A DNA stretch of 58,034 nucleotides from Candidatus Zymogenus saltonus (GTDB taxonomy: Bacteria > Desulfobacterota > Zymogenia > Zymogenales > Zymogenaceae), in contig JAFGIX010000011.1 in the NCBI GenBank assembly GCA_016929395.1, positions 1-58,034 of the forward strand, in the 5' to 3' direction. The notes beneath the pieces are model-generated. The model made no database searches, was not told the origin of the DNA, and worked only from the letters and a program-made list of their open reading frames with translations. The position numbers were made by a program, and so were the translations under genes. How positions within the stretch are numbered: position 1 is the first letter of the stretch; every line of letters starts with the position of its first letter. Positions 49,766-58,034 of the stretch are shown in pieces.

Positions 49766-50569
49766 CTATTTATAAAACTCCACCCTGCGGGTTGCGAAGA
49801 TGTCGCTTCTCTCCGTGATCTTCTTGTCATCGGCCTCGGCCGGGTCTATGACCTCTGATGCGAAGCACTCCTTCTTATCGCTCATGGTGAGGATATACTT
49901 CCCCTTCGGCGATACTATCTGGGACCCCCCAGTGAAGCTGTTTTTGCGGCCGCCGTTTTCCTCCTCTCCGATCCTGTTTGCCGTTGCGATGAATACCCTG
50001 TTCTCGATGGCTCTTGCGTACATCGCCCGCTGGCAGTAGGGCAGCACGAGGTTTGCCGGGTGAAGGATCACCTGGGCTCCTTTCAGGGACAGGGTCCTCG
50101 CCGCTTCCGGGAATATCCAGTCGAAGCATATCATCATCCCGAGCCTCGCGCCCCTGTACTCGAAGACCCGAAAGCCGGTGTCTCCCGGCTCGAAGAAATC
50201 CGCCTCGTCGTGGAAGAGGTGGACCTTCCTGTAGTTTGCGATGATCTCCCCGTCGGCGATGAAGAACGACGAATTGTAGATAGAATCGCCCTCCCTCTCG
50301 GAGTAGCCCCCGCAGACGGCGATCGATCTCTCCCTCGTTATCTCGATGAACGGCGAGAGGTGCTCGTTTTCGTTCAGCGGAAACGAGACCCTTTCGACCT
50401 CTCTTCTGTATTTGAATGTGTAGCCGGAGAGAAAGAGCTCCGGAAAGAGGATGACGTCAGGGTTCGAGGAGGAGGTGATTTCTTTGATGAAGCCTGACGC
50501 CCTATCGAGGTTGTTTTTTATGTCCAGGAGGACCGGTTTGAACTGGACCAACGAGATCTCCAGATTCAT
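49766..50569 (-). CDS. Carbon-nitrogen hydrolase (nitrilase superfamily)
   Basis: The product has 267 aa. The catalytic triad Glu-Lys-Cys is visible: ILFPELFLSGY (Glu), IANYRKVHLF (Lys) and GMMICFDWIFPEAAR (Cys). RAMYARAIENRVFIATANRIG and GGSQIVSPKGKYI follow the family layout. The superfamily includes amidases, carbamoyl-putrescine amidase and omega-amidase; the substrate cannot be chosen from sequence alone. ATG 50569 has AAGGA about 8 nt upstream; a TTG directly before it is less likely. No pathway genes adjoin it. Confidence 0.9.
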   Translation of the reverse strand: MNLEISLVQFKPVLLDIKNNLDRASGFIKEITSSSNPDVILFPELFLSGYTFKYRREVERVSFPLNENEHLSPFIEITRERSIAVCGGYSEREGDSIYNSSFFIADGEIIANYRKVHLFHDEADFFEPGDTGFRVFEYRGARLGMMICFDWIFPEAARTLSLKGAQVILHPANLVLPYCQRAMYARAIENRVFIATANRIGEEENGGRKNSFTGGSQIVSPKGKYILTMSDKKECFASEVIDPAEADDKKITERSDIFATRRVEFYK

Positions 50570-50605
50570 CAATTCATCCTTATAATCAATATGGCGGTTT
50601 TTTTT

Positions 50606-50641
50606 CTTATATAAAAAGCCGTCCTTACGGATGGACGGCTT
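50606..50641 (-). terminator. Intrinsic terminator of the minus-strand membrane protein gene
   Basis: AAGCCGTCC (50616-50624) pairs with GGACGGCTT (50633-50641) over 9 bp. On the minus strand it leads into a T-rich stretch. It lies between the gene ending at 50806 and the nitrilase gene. Confidence 0.75.
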
Positions 50642-50805
50642 GGATCGGCTTGTTTGTTCACAGCTTGTTTAAGTTCTATATTTATATGTGTCCCTAAAGA
50701 ATCCTATCTTTTTTTGTTAACGGGGGATTTGAAATACTCCCCCCCACTTTGACTTTCGACCTTTGGCAAGGCTTAAAAGTCCGCTTAAGTTTGAATGCTA
50801 TGGAA

Positions 50806-51198
50806 TCACTTTTTTAAAGCCCTGCAGCCGAAAAAGACTATCGGGAGCTGCATGATTGACCAAACGATCGGCCCGAAGAGCTGTGATTCAAATCCGGGGG
50901 GTTTTGAGAGAATCATGTAAAAGATGTGTAAGAGCGTCAGTACAAGGGTGACGGCTCCCAGAAGTATTGCAAGGATAAATCCCCATCTGGTTTCCCGCGC
51001 ACAGATTGGGATCAGGATCAAGGCCGCTGTCGTCATTATCGTGTGGCGCAGTCCGCCAAGCGTCAGGAGGTAGCTTATAGTGTCCGGGGCTTCGAAACGA
51101 AAGCCGATGTCAAGCCCCATGAAAATCCACCAGACGCTTAGGACGAGCCCAATGAGCAAACCCAGGGTGTTATTGGAGATTTTTAAGGAGTTTTTCAT
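50806..51198 (-). CDS. Hypothetical four-helix membrane protein
   Basis: The product is a 130-aa protein that is mostly hydrophobic, with about four transmembrane helices (LGLLIGLVLSVWWIFMG; ISYLLTLGGLRHTIMTTAALILI; WGFILAILLGAVTLVLTLLHIFYMI; IVWSIMQLPIVFFG). Residues between them are short and the end is basic (CRALKK). No family is recognised. The start at 51198 lacks a strong ribosome site. Its direction matches bactofilin upstream, but the repeat at 51316-51430 and about 230 bp separate them. Confidence 0.6.
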   Translation of the reverse strand: MKNSLKISNNTLGLLIGLVLSVWWIFMGLDIGFRFEAPDTISYLLTLGGLRHTIMTTAALILIPICARETRWGFILAILLGAVTLVLTLLHIFYMILSKPPGFESQLFGPIVWSIMQLPIVFFGCRALKK

Positions 51199-51315
51199 CT
51201 CGGTTATCTGTTTAAGGAGGCTTTTTCAGTCGGTAAGCTTGACCCTCTCCCGCTGTGCTTTCTGCCCTAGTTGGATATTTTTAATCCTGACCGGCTCCCT
51301 CAATTAATGACTATC

Positions 51316-51430
51316 TATTCCGGCGATCCCCCACAGGATTCCGGCGACCCCTCATTAGATGTTTTAAAACTCAGGTGAAGTCCCTGTTTCAGGATTCAGG
51401 CGACCCTCTCTAAATTTCGGCGACCCCCTG
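51316..51430. repeat. Degenerate GGCGACCCC repeat downstream of bactofilin
   Basis: Four to five variants of (T)TCCGGCGA(C/T)CCCC are spread over 115 bp, at about 51318, 51343, 51397 and 51417. The pattern resembles the worn repeats at 9635-9728. Confidence 0.5.
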
Positions 51431-51431
51431 A

Positions 51432-51920
51432 CTAATAGGTGGTCTCCTCTTCCGATGCTTCCGAGACATCTCCCATCGTTATGGCGGATGCGGCCTCCGT
51501 TTTCGCCTTCTTCTTTTTACTCATGGTGATGTTGCCCTCGAAGATGGCGCCGTCCTCTATAACCAGGCGGGAGGCCTCTATATCGCCGATGATCTGTCCT
51601 GTAGGCTTGGCCTCCATGAAGTTATCGGCGATTATATTTCCAACCACCTTTCCGGAAATCTCCACGTCTTCGGCGGTGATGTTACCTTTTATCTCACCGG
51701 TCTCCCCGACTACCACCTTGGAGGAGATATCCAATTCCCCCTTAAAATTACCGTCGATACCCACGCTCTTATTTCCCGTAATCTTCCCCTCAACAGTAAT
51801 TCCCTCCGCGATGTAGCAATCACAATCGAGGCCGCTTTTAGTTTCTATGTAGGACGGTTGCGGCGCCGCCCTGCCGACATCCCCTGTGGACCCTGTTCCC
51901 TTTTTGTCAAATATCCCCAT
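51432..51920 (-). CDS. Bactofilin (DUF583) cytoskeletal protein
   Basis: The product is a 162-aa polymer-forming bactofilin. The core (about 25-130) is a right-handed beta-helix with short repeated turns: YIAEGITVEGKITGNKSVGIDGNFKGEL, KVVVGETGEIKGNITAEDVEISGKVVGNI and LVIEDGAIFEGNITM. The ends are disordered and charged, as usual. Bactofilins shape the cell or place proteins at poles; the role here is not known. ATG 51920 has GGAG about 10 nt upstream. A longer frame to 51947 is less likely. A promoter is visible 33 nt upstream. Confidence 0.92.
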   Translation of the reverse strand: MGIFDKKGTGSTGDVGRAAPQPSYIETKSGLDCDCYIAEGITVEGKITGNKSVGIDGNFKGELDISSKVVVGETGEIKGNITAEDVEISGKVVGNIIADNFMEAKPTGQIIGDIEASRLVIEDGAIFEGNITMSKKKKAKTEAASAITMGDVSEASEEETTY

Positions 51921-51952
51921 GAACTCTTCTCCTCTATTTAGTAACAATTGAA

Positions 51953-51981
51953 AGAATATAACAGTGTAGAAGATTTGTCAA
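51953..51981 (-). promoter_or_regulatory. Promoter of the bactofilin gene
   Basis: On the minus strand TTGACA (51981-51976), a 17-nt spacer and TATTCT (51958-51953) lie 33 nt before the start. Confidence 0.55.
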
Positions 51982-52151
51982 GAAATTCTTGGTTTTGTTA
52001 CAAGAATAGCCAAATATTATTGAAAAATCGATCGATACAAAAGCTCTCGATTGGTTATCCACAGAAATCCGATAGATGTCGAGATTCTCACGATTTTTTC
52101 AAAGGCAACCACGGCATTAAAATCCGGGATTGCCGTTAGGTTTAAGGCCCT

Positions 52152-53222
52152 TTAAGGGACGGCGACTTTCCCCATCGCGTTCTCTACGAGGCTTCCCAGA
52201 TACAGGTATCCGTCGTGCTCGACGACGTTGGTTATCTGGAAGAAGGAGCCTGCCGGGTCCTGGAGGTTGTGGACGACGTTGCCGTTTACGTCAAGGCCCA
52301 GGATGAAATCGTAGTTTTTTGCCGAGGGGAGGAGTGCCTGGGGCAGACGGCTCACTATCTTTCTTAGGCGCGGTCTCGGGAATAGTATCTTGTCGGCCGT
52401 GGCGTCCCTGGGTGAGACGAGTGTCAGCCAGAACGTATCCTTTCCGTTCGAGGATATTCCGTCCGGAAAGCCGGGAAGGTTGTCGATAAAGACCTCATGT
52501 TCGCCCCGCTTTTCGCCGGAGAGCCAGTATCGCAATACCCTGTACATTCCCATCTCGCAGATCAGGACAAAGGATTGGTCTGGGCTTATGGCCACGCCAT
52601 TGGCGAAGTGAATGCCGTCGATGAAAAGAGTGGTCTCTTTTGTCTTCGGGTCGTATTTCAGGAAGCGGCCGTTGGGCCTGTGCTCCATCAGCTCATCGTA
52701 GAACTCGAGTTCGTTGAACTTGGAGGAGCCGTCGGTGAAGTAGATAACGCCGTCTTTTGCAATGTCCAGGTCTTCGGTGTTTTTGAAGGGTATGCCCCCC
52801 TCTTCGGTTGCAAGGGTGGTCACCTTGCCTTTGGGATCGATCGACAACAGCCCCTTCTGTCCGCACGCGACGATCAGGTTTTTTGAGCCGTCGAATTTGA
52901 GCCCCAAGGGTCTGCCCCCCGTTTGGGCGTAGGTCTCACGGCTTTGGCCGTCGGGGGAAAGTTTCACGATGGAACCGTCCTCCATTCCGCCGTAGATATT
53001 GCCGCCGTCGTCTATGGCGACGTCCTCCGGGCCGACGCCCGCGCCCTCTCCCAGCCTCTCGATTTTGGAGAGGTAGTCGTTCGGTTCGTAGACGCCGGTG
53101 AGCTCGGGCGCCTTAAGCGGCGAGTAGGGGGCCGGATCGATGGGGACGGGCCACAGGAGAAGGTACGCGGCTAATATTCCGATTATTGCAAGGATTGTAA
53201 AGGCAACTGTTTTTCTGCTCAT
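52152..53222 (-). CDS. Strictosidine-synthase-like six-bladed propeller (SMP-30 relative)
   Basis: The product has 356 aa. An N-terminal membrane anchor or uncleaved signal (TVAFTILAIIGILAAYLLLW, about 5-24) precedes a beta-propeller (about 60-350) with repeated VAIDDGGNIYGG, LDIAKDGVIYFTDGS and the family segment GRFLKYDPKTKETTLF, then HFANGVAISPDQSFVL, YRVLRYWLSGEKRGEHEVF and LPGFPDGIS. This order is that of strictosidine-synthase-like/APMAP-type proteins, which have esterase or lactonase activity in some members; plant alkaloid chemistry is not implied. ATG 53222 has CGGAG 7 nt upstream. The next gene is divergent, about 190 bp away. Confidence 0.85.
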   Translation of the reverse strand: MSRKTVAFTILAIIGILAAYLLLWPVPIDPAPYSPLKAPELTGVYEPNDYLSKIERLGEGAGVGPEDVAIDDGGNIYGGMEDGSIVKLSPDGQSRETYAQTGGRPLGLKFDGSKNLIVACGQKGLLSIDPKGKVTTLATEEGGIPFKNTEDLDIAKDGVIYFTDGSSKFNELEFYDELMEHRPNGRFLKYDPKTKETTLFIDGIHFANGVAISPDQSFVLICEMGMYRVLRYWLSGEKRGEHEVFIDNLPGFPDGISSNGKDTFWLTLVSPRDATADKILFPRPRLRKIVSRLPQALLPSAKNYDFILGLDVNGNVVHNLQDPAGSFFQITNVVEHDGYLYLGSLVENAMGKVAVP

Positions 53223-53324
53223 GGTTTCACTCCGTTACAAGTTATCAATTGAAAGTTATATTACTTCATCAAGTTAAGGATTTGCAAGACATTTGTTATT
53301 TATTAGTTTTCTTTAACTTTTTTC

Positions 53325-53352
53325 TTGACACTCTCACTAATCTTTTGATAAT
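53325..53352 (+). promoter_or_regulatory. Promoter of the outer-membrane barrel gene
   Basis: TTGACA (53325-53330), a 16-nt spacer and GATAAT (53347-53352, five of six) lie about 60 nt before ATG 53411. Confidence 0.65.
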
Positions 53353-53410
53353 ATTTCCTTGAGTTAGGTCCAAGACTTTTTAATTTCTATATTAAGTTTA
53401 GGAGGTCAGG

Positions 53411-54925
53411 ATGAAAAAAATTGTAGTATTAGCAATTGCTATTGTATTAGCCACCACGGCGTTTACGGCCCTGGCGGCGGAGACCACCTTTAACGGTGAA
53501 TATAGGGTTCGGGCTTGGAACGAGTACAACTTCGACAAGAAGGTGGAAGACATTAGCGCACCTTTTATTCTTCCGGGACATGAAAACGCCCAGTACGACG
53601 GCTGGTTCGACCAGAGGTTCAGGCTTACCATCACCCACACGAGGAGCGAGTTCCTGAAGGCGGTGATCAAATTCGACCTCGTCGAGGATACCTGGGGACA
53701 GCAGAGAAACCTGCTTATTAACAACAGCGCTGCCGGAAACTTCATCGACTGGGCATACATCGAGTTCACGCTGCCGACCCTCGGGACGTTCACAGTGGGG
53801 AAATTCCCAATGCAGTTCGGATACGGCCTGATGCTGAGCATAGGCCAGGACGAGACGCCGGGTATCGAAGGTATAAAATGGTCCAACGCATGGGGGCCGG
53901 TCGCCCTATCCGCCTACTATTTAAAGGGCACCGATAACATAACGTCCGGATCGGGCAATCCGTGGTACAACTGGGATACCGATATCTACGCGATGGACGT
54001 CAAGATCACGCCGATGGAGGATCATCTGATCGAGCTGTTCGGCGGAGTAATGTTCGATAACAACGCCGACACGAATGCTCCTTTCAGCGGAATTCTGTGG
54101 AACTCAACAACATACTGGTGGAACGGCGACGGGGAATATTCTGCGGTGGTCGGCTTCTGGGGACTCGCCTATACGGGAAACATAGCCGACATGATCGACA
54201 TTAAGCTCGAGAACAGCTGGCTCTACGGCCACGCGACCTATATATCCTCTTTTCCAACTGATGGCCCCGGCGCTTTTGCTGATCCCGACAGCTTCACGAT
54301 TTACGGATGGAACGTCTATGCCGATGTCTCTTACTACAACGACCTGTTCAGGCTCGGCCTGGCATTCCTCATGGGGAGCGGTCAGCACCACTACTGGAAC
54401 GACATAAGCCTTACAAACGTGAACATCAATTACTTAATGGGTGACGGTTTCAAGTGGGCGAATATCTTAGGAAGCTGGGGAGGATTAAACTCGGTCTATA
54501 ATGGAGCTATGGGAGTAGGTTGGCCCACCGCCGAAAACCTGACGTCCGTAAAGCTCTACTTCGAGATTTGCCCGGTGGAGAAGCTGAGCCTGAATCTCGC
54601 CGTTGTCTGGGCAAAGTGGACGGAGGACGTGGGAGAAAACTTTGCAGGTACCAGGGCAGCCCTGGTTACAGCCAAGGGCCCCGGATATCCCCATCCCGCA
54701 TCTCTTTACGGTAACTACTGGTATCAGTCGTGGGATGCCGGCGACGACCTGGGCTGGGAGCTCGACTTTGGCTTCTCCTACGAGATCATGGAGGGGCTGA
54801 CATATTCGTTAAGCGCGGGCGTGCTCTTCACCGGCGACTCGTGGGATTACGAGAAGGCGGACGGCACCCGCGGCGACTGGGGCGAGATATGGTCCATCAC
54901 CAACCAACTGCTGTATGAATTCTAA
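53411..54925 (+). CDS. Outer-membrane beta-barrel protein (porin-like)
   Basis: The product has 504 aa. The signal peptide KKIVVLAIAIVLATTAFTA is cleaved near ALAAE. The mature part is rich in Tyr, Trp, Gly and Asn with alternating hydrophobic strands and short polar turns (TTFNGEYRVRAWNEY, QRFRLTITHTR, WAYIEFTLPTLGTFTVGKFPMQFGYGL, AYYLKG, WSITNQLLYEF). It ends in an aromatic residue (Phe), as barrel proteins recognised by the Bam complex do. The GKFPMQFGYG-type strand suggests a relative of alginate-export or phosphate-porin-like barrels, but no cargo is assigned. AGGAGG lies 5 nt before the ATG, with a good promoter and a strong terminator. Confidence 0.8.
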   Translation: MKKIVVLAIAIVLATTAFTALAAETTFNGEYRVRAWNEYNFDKKVEDISAPFILPGHENAQYDGWFDQRFRLTITHTRSEFLKAVIKFDLVEDTWGQQRNLLINNSAAGNFIDWAYIEFTLPTLGTFTVGKFPMQFGYGLMLSIGQDETPGIEGIKWSNAWGPVALSAYYLKGTDNITSGSGNPWYNWDTDIYAMDVKITPMEDHLIELFGGVMFDNNADTNAPFSGILWNSTTYWWNGDGEYSAVVGFWGLAYTGNIADMIDIKLENSWLYGHATYISSFPTDGPGAFADPDSFTIYGWNVYADVSYYNDLFRLGLAFLMGSGQHHYWNDISLTNVNINYLMGDGFKWANILGSWGGLNSVYNGAMGVGWPTAENLTSVKLYFEICPVEKLSLNLAVVWAKWTEDVGENFAGTRAALVTAKGPGYPHPASLYGNYWYQSWDAGDDLGWELDFGFSYEIMEGLTYSLSAGVLFTGDSWDYEKADGTRGDWGEIWSITNQLLYEF

Positions 54926-55025
54926 GGGGGTCGGAAGGATTTTTTGAATGAGTAGGAGGGGAGGAGTTCTTTAAAAGAGGAATTTCAAGGAGTCCCGAAG
55001 GATTCCGGGATTCAAATATTAAAAT

Positions 55026-55067
55026 AAAAGCCCCCGGCCCGATTACTATCAGGTCGGGGGCTTTTTA
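55026..55067 (+). terminator. Intrinsic terminator of the barrel gene
   Basis: AAAAGCCCCCGGCC and GGTCGGGGGCTTTT (55026-55065) form a GC-rich stem with a loop of about 12 nt and a T-run on the plus strand. The A-run on its left makes it usable from the other side as well. Confidence 0.85.
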
Positions 55068-55187
55068 ATGCTTTTCGAGGTTTGGGGCTTTTTTTGCGAA
55101 CGGCGGGGTCTGGGATTTAACGCCGAAGCTTTTCTTTGCCCCTCCCTCCGGCCGGATGAATTGAAAGCCCCGCTTGGGCCATTGGGC

Positions 55188-57044
55188 CTACCTCCCAAAG
55201 ACCATCCTGCCCAGGCTGTGCTCGATCGATTTGTGATACTGCCATTTAGCGAGCTCCCCCGATCTTGCAGACAGGCGTCCGAAGTTGATTCCCCACTCCT
55301 CTCCCAACTTCGGCGGGTCGGCCCCGAAGGCGGAAAGGGGGATCTTGAGCTCCAGCTGATAGAAGCCGTCGGCGCTTTTCGGAGAGATGTACGCCCCCGC
55401 CACGCAGCCGGAGTCCCAGGACGGGTCGGCCTTCCTTTTTTTCCCCTTTCCCTTTTCGATCTTCCTGTCCAGTATGACGCCCAAGGGATTGACGAAGAGC
55501 TGGTATGTGGTGCCCGAGTCAGGATCGGGCGAGATGAAGAGGCCTATGGAGTCGTCCCTAAAGACGTCGCCGTCACGCCCCTCTGCGTTAATGACGAGGT
55601 CTTCCGTGTCCGCCATGCACGATGCGAGGACGTAGAGGTTTTCTTTATCTCGGCCGAAGAGAAAGAGGGTGTCTGAGATCAACGACGCCATACCTTTGGG
55701 ATCTGAGAAGGTGGATTCCGCCACAGCATTCTCCCACTCGCCCCCATCGACCCTGCCGTCTACCGTGACACCGGTAATCCTCGGAACTTCAAGCACCCTC
55801 CTCATTTTGACGGTCCCCCTGAAATCGTAGCTCCTGTCCCGCCGGTAGGGATAAGTGACCTTGAACCTTGGGAGAGGGTATGGATTATCCTTGAGGCGCG
55901 CCGAAAATGCCGCCGTTTTTTTCTCACCCGCCGGTATTTCAACTGTCGCCTCCTTTGGAGAGATCTCCCAGCCTGTGTCCTTCGTCTCCCATTTGATCTC
56001 AAACGGCAGGTTTGTCTCTCTGTTATTCTCTATGTCAATCCTCAACTCGCTCTTCTTTTTCGAGGATTCGGTGCCTAAAAAGAGCTCCCCGGGGACAACG
56101 TATCTGTCTTCAATCCTGTCGAAAAACTTGAGATCCTCTATCGTAACGAAGTCCGCGGGAAGCTCCTCCTCCCCCTCGAGGGGGACAACCTTTATCGTGA
56201 GGTCGTCGTCCTTTATTTCTACCTTGACGCAGCTGTAGAAGTGCCCCTTAATCGATACGTCGTCTTCCATACTCCCGCCTGAGGAGCCGACCATTGTGTA
56301 ATAAATCCCGTCGTAGAGGCTGGAGCCGTAGCGGTGGAGGTGGCCCGAAAATACGGCGTCGACGCCGTTGGCCGTAAATATCTCGTGGAGCCGGTCGGCC
56401 TTTCCCGAGGGGAGCGTTAAATACCAGTAGGGCCTGTGGAGAAAGACGAGGGTCAACCTGGCGTCTCTGTGAGCCTTAAGATCCGCCACGAGCCAATCGA
56501 TCCTTTCTTCCGGCAGGGAATCGAGCGTCATCCATCGGCCGTTTTCAAAGAGGACGAGGTGGATCCCGTCGTAATCGGTGCTGTAGCTGGTCTCCCTCTT
56601 TGTGCGCTTTGACCATATCTTCTCCGAAGCGCCGCTCCAGACGTCGTGGTTTCCGGGAAGGATGAGGAGCCGCCGCCTGATTTTCCTCACGATCCTGAAA
56701 TACTCGCGCCACTGGGCGTTGATCACCCCCTCGTCCACCGTGTAGCCCTCGATCTGATCCCCGATAGTCACGTAGAGGTCGGGGCGCTCCCCCCTCGCCC
56801 CCCTAGATTTCTCGACCACGGCCTCGTATATCCCCTCCCGGTGCCCCGCCGTCCTGTCCCCTAATATGACGATGGTGACATCCCCTTCCTCCCTTGCCGC
56901 GGCCGCGGTCGAGCCCGCAGCCGTCAGAATAATGGAAAGGGAGAGTGCGATTCCTATCCCGACCTTTACGGCTCCTTGACGTGCAACGTTTGACCTTCCC
57001 CCGGCCCTCTTTTTGGCTGAAAATCTCATAGCCCTGAAAATCAT
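55188..57044 (-). CDS. Secreted metallophosphoesterase with C-terminal CBM9-like domain
   Basis: The product has 618 aa. After a basic N-terminus, a hydrophobic segment (VGIGIALSLSIILTAAGSTA, about 27-46) should direct export. The calcineurin-like domain (about 55-290) has ILGDRTAGH, VTIGDQIEGY, LPGNHDVW, LVFLHRPYW and FSGHLHRYG; the first DXH motif is altered (GDRTAGH). A linker and beta domain follow, then a CBM9-like domain (about 440-600: ITGVTVDGRVDGGEWENA, FRDDSIGLFISPD, YQLELKIPLSAFG). The start overlaps the stop of the upstream methyltransferase gene by 4 bp (ATGA). The substrate is unknown; the CBM9 part suggests polysaccharide at the cell surface. Confidence 0.82.
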   Translation of the reverse strand: MIFRAMRFSAKKRAGGRSNVARQGAVKVGIGIALSLSIILTAAGSTAAAAREEGDVTIVILGDRTAGHREGIYEAVVEKSRGARGERPDLYVTIGDQIEGYTVDEGVINAQWREYFRIVRKIRRRLLILPGNHDVWSGASEKIWSKRTKRETSYSTDYDGIHLVLFENGRWMTLDSLPEERIDWLVADLKAHRDARLTLVFLHRPYWYLTLPSGKADRLHEIFTANGVDAVFSGHLHRYGSSLYDGIYYTMVGSSGGSMEDDVSIKGHFYSCVKVEIKDDDLTIKVVPLEGEEELPADFVTIEDLKFFDRIEDRYVVPGELFLGTESSKKKSELRIDIENNRETNLPFEIKWETKDTGWEISPKEATVEIPAGEKKTAAFSARLKDNPYPLPRFKVTYPYRRDRSYDFRGTVKMRRVLEVPRITGVTVDGRVDGGEWENAVAESTFSDPKGMASLISDTLFLFGRDKENLYVLASCMADTEDLVINAEGRDGDVFRDDSIGLFISPDPDSGTTYQLFVNPLGVILDRKIEKGKGKKRKADPSWDSGCVAGAYISPKSADGFYQLELKIPLSAFGADPPKLGEEWGINFGRLSARSGELAKWQYHKSIEHSLGRMVFGR

Positions 57045-57859
57045 CCCTTTCTCGCCGAGACCCTGTTCCAGTGGAAGAGGGAGACCCCCTCGGGCCTCGC
57101 TATCCTCTCCGACAGGATATCGAGGACCCGGTCTATGCTCGCCTCGTCTATATTGCCCCTCTTGACCATCCTCTCCTTTGCTCCCTGGTAGATGTTGAGG
57201 GCGTTTGTCATCCACGCCCTGTACCTCTCCGGGTCGTCTTCCGTGTATATCTCCGGTTCGTAGGTCAGGGTTATATCCACCGCCCCGGCCCTCTTGAAGA
57301 TGTCGAAGAGCTTTCGCCCAATGAAGGGGTCGCCCCCCAGCTCCATCTGGAGGGCGCAGAACTCCCGGCAGACAGCCTCCAATCCATCCACCTCAGGGTG
57401 ATAGAATACCACCGCCAGGTCGTTCTCCTGGGCCTTGATGAGGCCGCCTTGCTTAACGACGCGAAACATCTCTTTTGCCACGGCGACGGGATCGGGGATG
57501 TGCTCCAAGAGGTAGCGGCAGTAGCAGAGGTCGAAGGACTCGTCTTCGAGGCCCGAGCTCAGGACATCCGAGTTTATGAGCGTGAGATTCGGGTTTCCCC
57601 CCATCTTTGCGACCGCCTCGTCATACTGGGCCTTCGATATCTCGACACCGGTAATCTGCGCTCCCTTATATCTGCCTGCGATATCCGACATTAGGTCTCC
57701 GGTGCCGCAGCCGAAGTCGGCGATCTTCCTGCCGTCAATATTCTCTAAAGACTCGCCCAGGAAGTTGATGAAGGAGCCGTTGGTGATCGAGTTCAGAAGC
57801 TTGAGCCTCCCCTGCTCCTGCTTAGCCGTCCCGTGGATGTATCTGTTCTCTTCAGCCAA
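57041..57859 (-). CDS. SAM-dependent methyltransferase, class I
   Basis: The product has 272 aa. The SAM site is KIADFGCGTGDLMSDIA (motif I), TGVEIS (acidic residue after strand 2) and LTLINSDVLSSGLEDESFDLCYCRYLLEHIPDP (quoted in part: INSDVLSSGL, FDLCYCRYLLEHIPDP), of the Methyltransf_11/25 type. The acceptor is unknown. TTG 57859 is chosen because AGGAGG-type GGAGG (57870-57866) lies 6 nt upstream; the ATG codons at 57925 and 57889 have no ribosome site and add only a basic, unrelated N-terminus. It overlaps the metallophosphoesterase gene by 4 bp, so the two are probably translated together. Confidence 0.85.
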   Translation of the reverse strand: MAEENRYIHGTAKQEQGRLKLLNSITNGSFINFLGESLENIDGRKIADFGCGTGDLMSDIAGRYKGAQITGVEISKAQYDEAVAKMGGNPNLTLINSDVLSSGLEDESFDLCYCRYLLEHIPDPVAVAKEMFRVVKQGGLIKAQENDLAVVFYHPEVDGLEAVCREFCALQMELGGDPFIGRKLFDIFKRAGAVDITLTYEPEIYTEDDPERYRAWMTNALNIYQGAKERMVKRGNIDEASIDRVLDILSERIARPEGVSLFHWNRVSARKG

Positions 57860-57941
57860 GATTTTCCTCCTATTTTTTCGCTGTATCATATCATATATGA
57901 CACTGTGTTTAAAATTTGTTTCCATTTTTGATATTTTATGT

Positions 57942-57947
57942 ATTATA
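57942..57947 (-). promoter_or_regulatory. Possible -10 of the methyltransferase operon
   Basis: TATAAT on the minus strand (57947-57942) lies 83 nt upstream of the TTG start. No good -35 is seen at the right distance. Confidence 0.25.
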
Positions 57948-58034
57948 AATTGAAAAAGTTACGATCTTACCTTACAGTTTAGTCGTTTAAAGAGAAGATA
58001 TTTTATCATAGAAGAGCCATCCCCGAACTTTAAT

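Noticed and set aside
52055-52063. Perfect DnaA-box-like TTATCCACA
   Set aside because: It is a single box without further copies, an AT-rich unwinding stretch or dnaA/dnaN neighbours, so there is no support for a replication origin.

Overview
The window looks like chromosomal DNA of an anaerobic, Gram-negative deltaproteobacterial lineage (Desulfobacterota-like). This is inference from gene content. It has an HrcA/CIRCE-controlled hrcA-grpE-dnaK-dnaJ operon, a CIRCE next to rpoH, a siroheme-dependent (Ahb-type) haem gene set with typical fusions, anaerobic GlpABC, a bactofilin, gmhA and many lipoproteins and TPR proteins. No tRNA, rRNA, CRISPR array, transposase or integrase was recognised. 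Most genes are GC-rich. AT-rich accessory patches lie at 0-1.8 kb, about 31.8-32.9 kb and 46.4-49.6 kb.

Layout. 0-3.3 kb: a possible small RNA or attenuator, a NYN-domain nuclease with a discoidin-like membrane protein behind it, and a patatin-like lipoprotein on the minus strand. 3.6-8.7 kb: the heat-shock operon. 8.7-9.7 kb: repeat-rich DNA without genes. 9.7-12.9 kb (minus): TPR protein, BamD-like lipoprotein, XRE regulator and rpoH. 13.2-17.5 kb: cytosolic patatin, a diadenylate cyclase with a pyruvate-kinase-C-like N-terminus, a Dus tRNA dihydrouridine synthase and a degenerate NtrC-like regulator. 17.6-20.3 kb: gmhA with a conserved partner, a small membrane protein and a CheY-like protein. 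20.3-26.2 kb: tetrapyrrole cluster (Met8-HemA fusion, HemC, CobA-HemD fusion, AhbC-like radical SAM enzyme). 26.3-31.4 kb: mnmG, a microprotein, two DUF4013-like membrane paralogues and trmO. 31.8-33.8 kb (minus): tandem STAS-like paralogues and a periplasmic TPR protein. 34.0-42.7 kb: an FMN 2-nitropropane-dioxygenase-type enzyme, glpK, glpABC and an MBL hydrolase, with dispersed palindromic repeats on both sides of glpK. 43.2-46.3 kb: a DUF2207-like membrane protein ending in a Cys-Ala repeat, 2 bp ahead of a radical SAM/SPASM enzyme. 46.4-49.6 kb: AT-rich island of TPR paralogues (one broken by an in-frame stop), two microproteins and a lipoprotein. 49.7-57.9 kb: nitrilase-family hydrolase, membrane protein, bactofilin, strictosidine-synthase-like propeller, outer-membrane barrel, metallophosphoesterase with a CBM9-like domain, and a methyltransferase.

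The best candidate for an undescribed system is the pair at 43.2-46.3 kb. A membrane protein whose predicted cytoplasmic C-terminus is seven cysteines alternating mainly with alanine is probably co-translated with a PqqE-like radical SAM/SPASM enzyme that carries a PqqD/RRE-like N-terminal segment. This suggests radical crosslinking of a membrane-anchored tail rather than of a small secreted RiPP precursor. Other points of interest are HrcA control reaching rpoH, a c-di-AMP synthase of the CdaZ/DacZ type, a sigma-54-activator look-alike lacking the sigma-54 contact motif, and dispersed two-hairpin repeats including a near-identical 170-bp tandem duplication between glpK and glpA.
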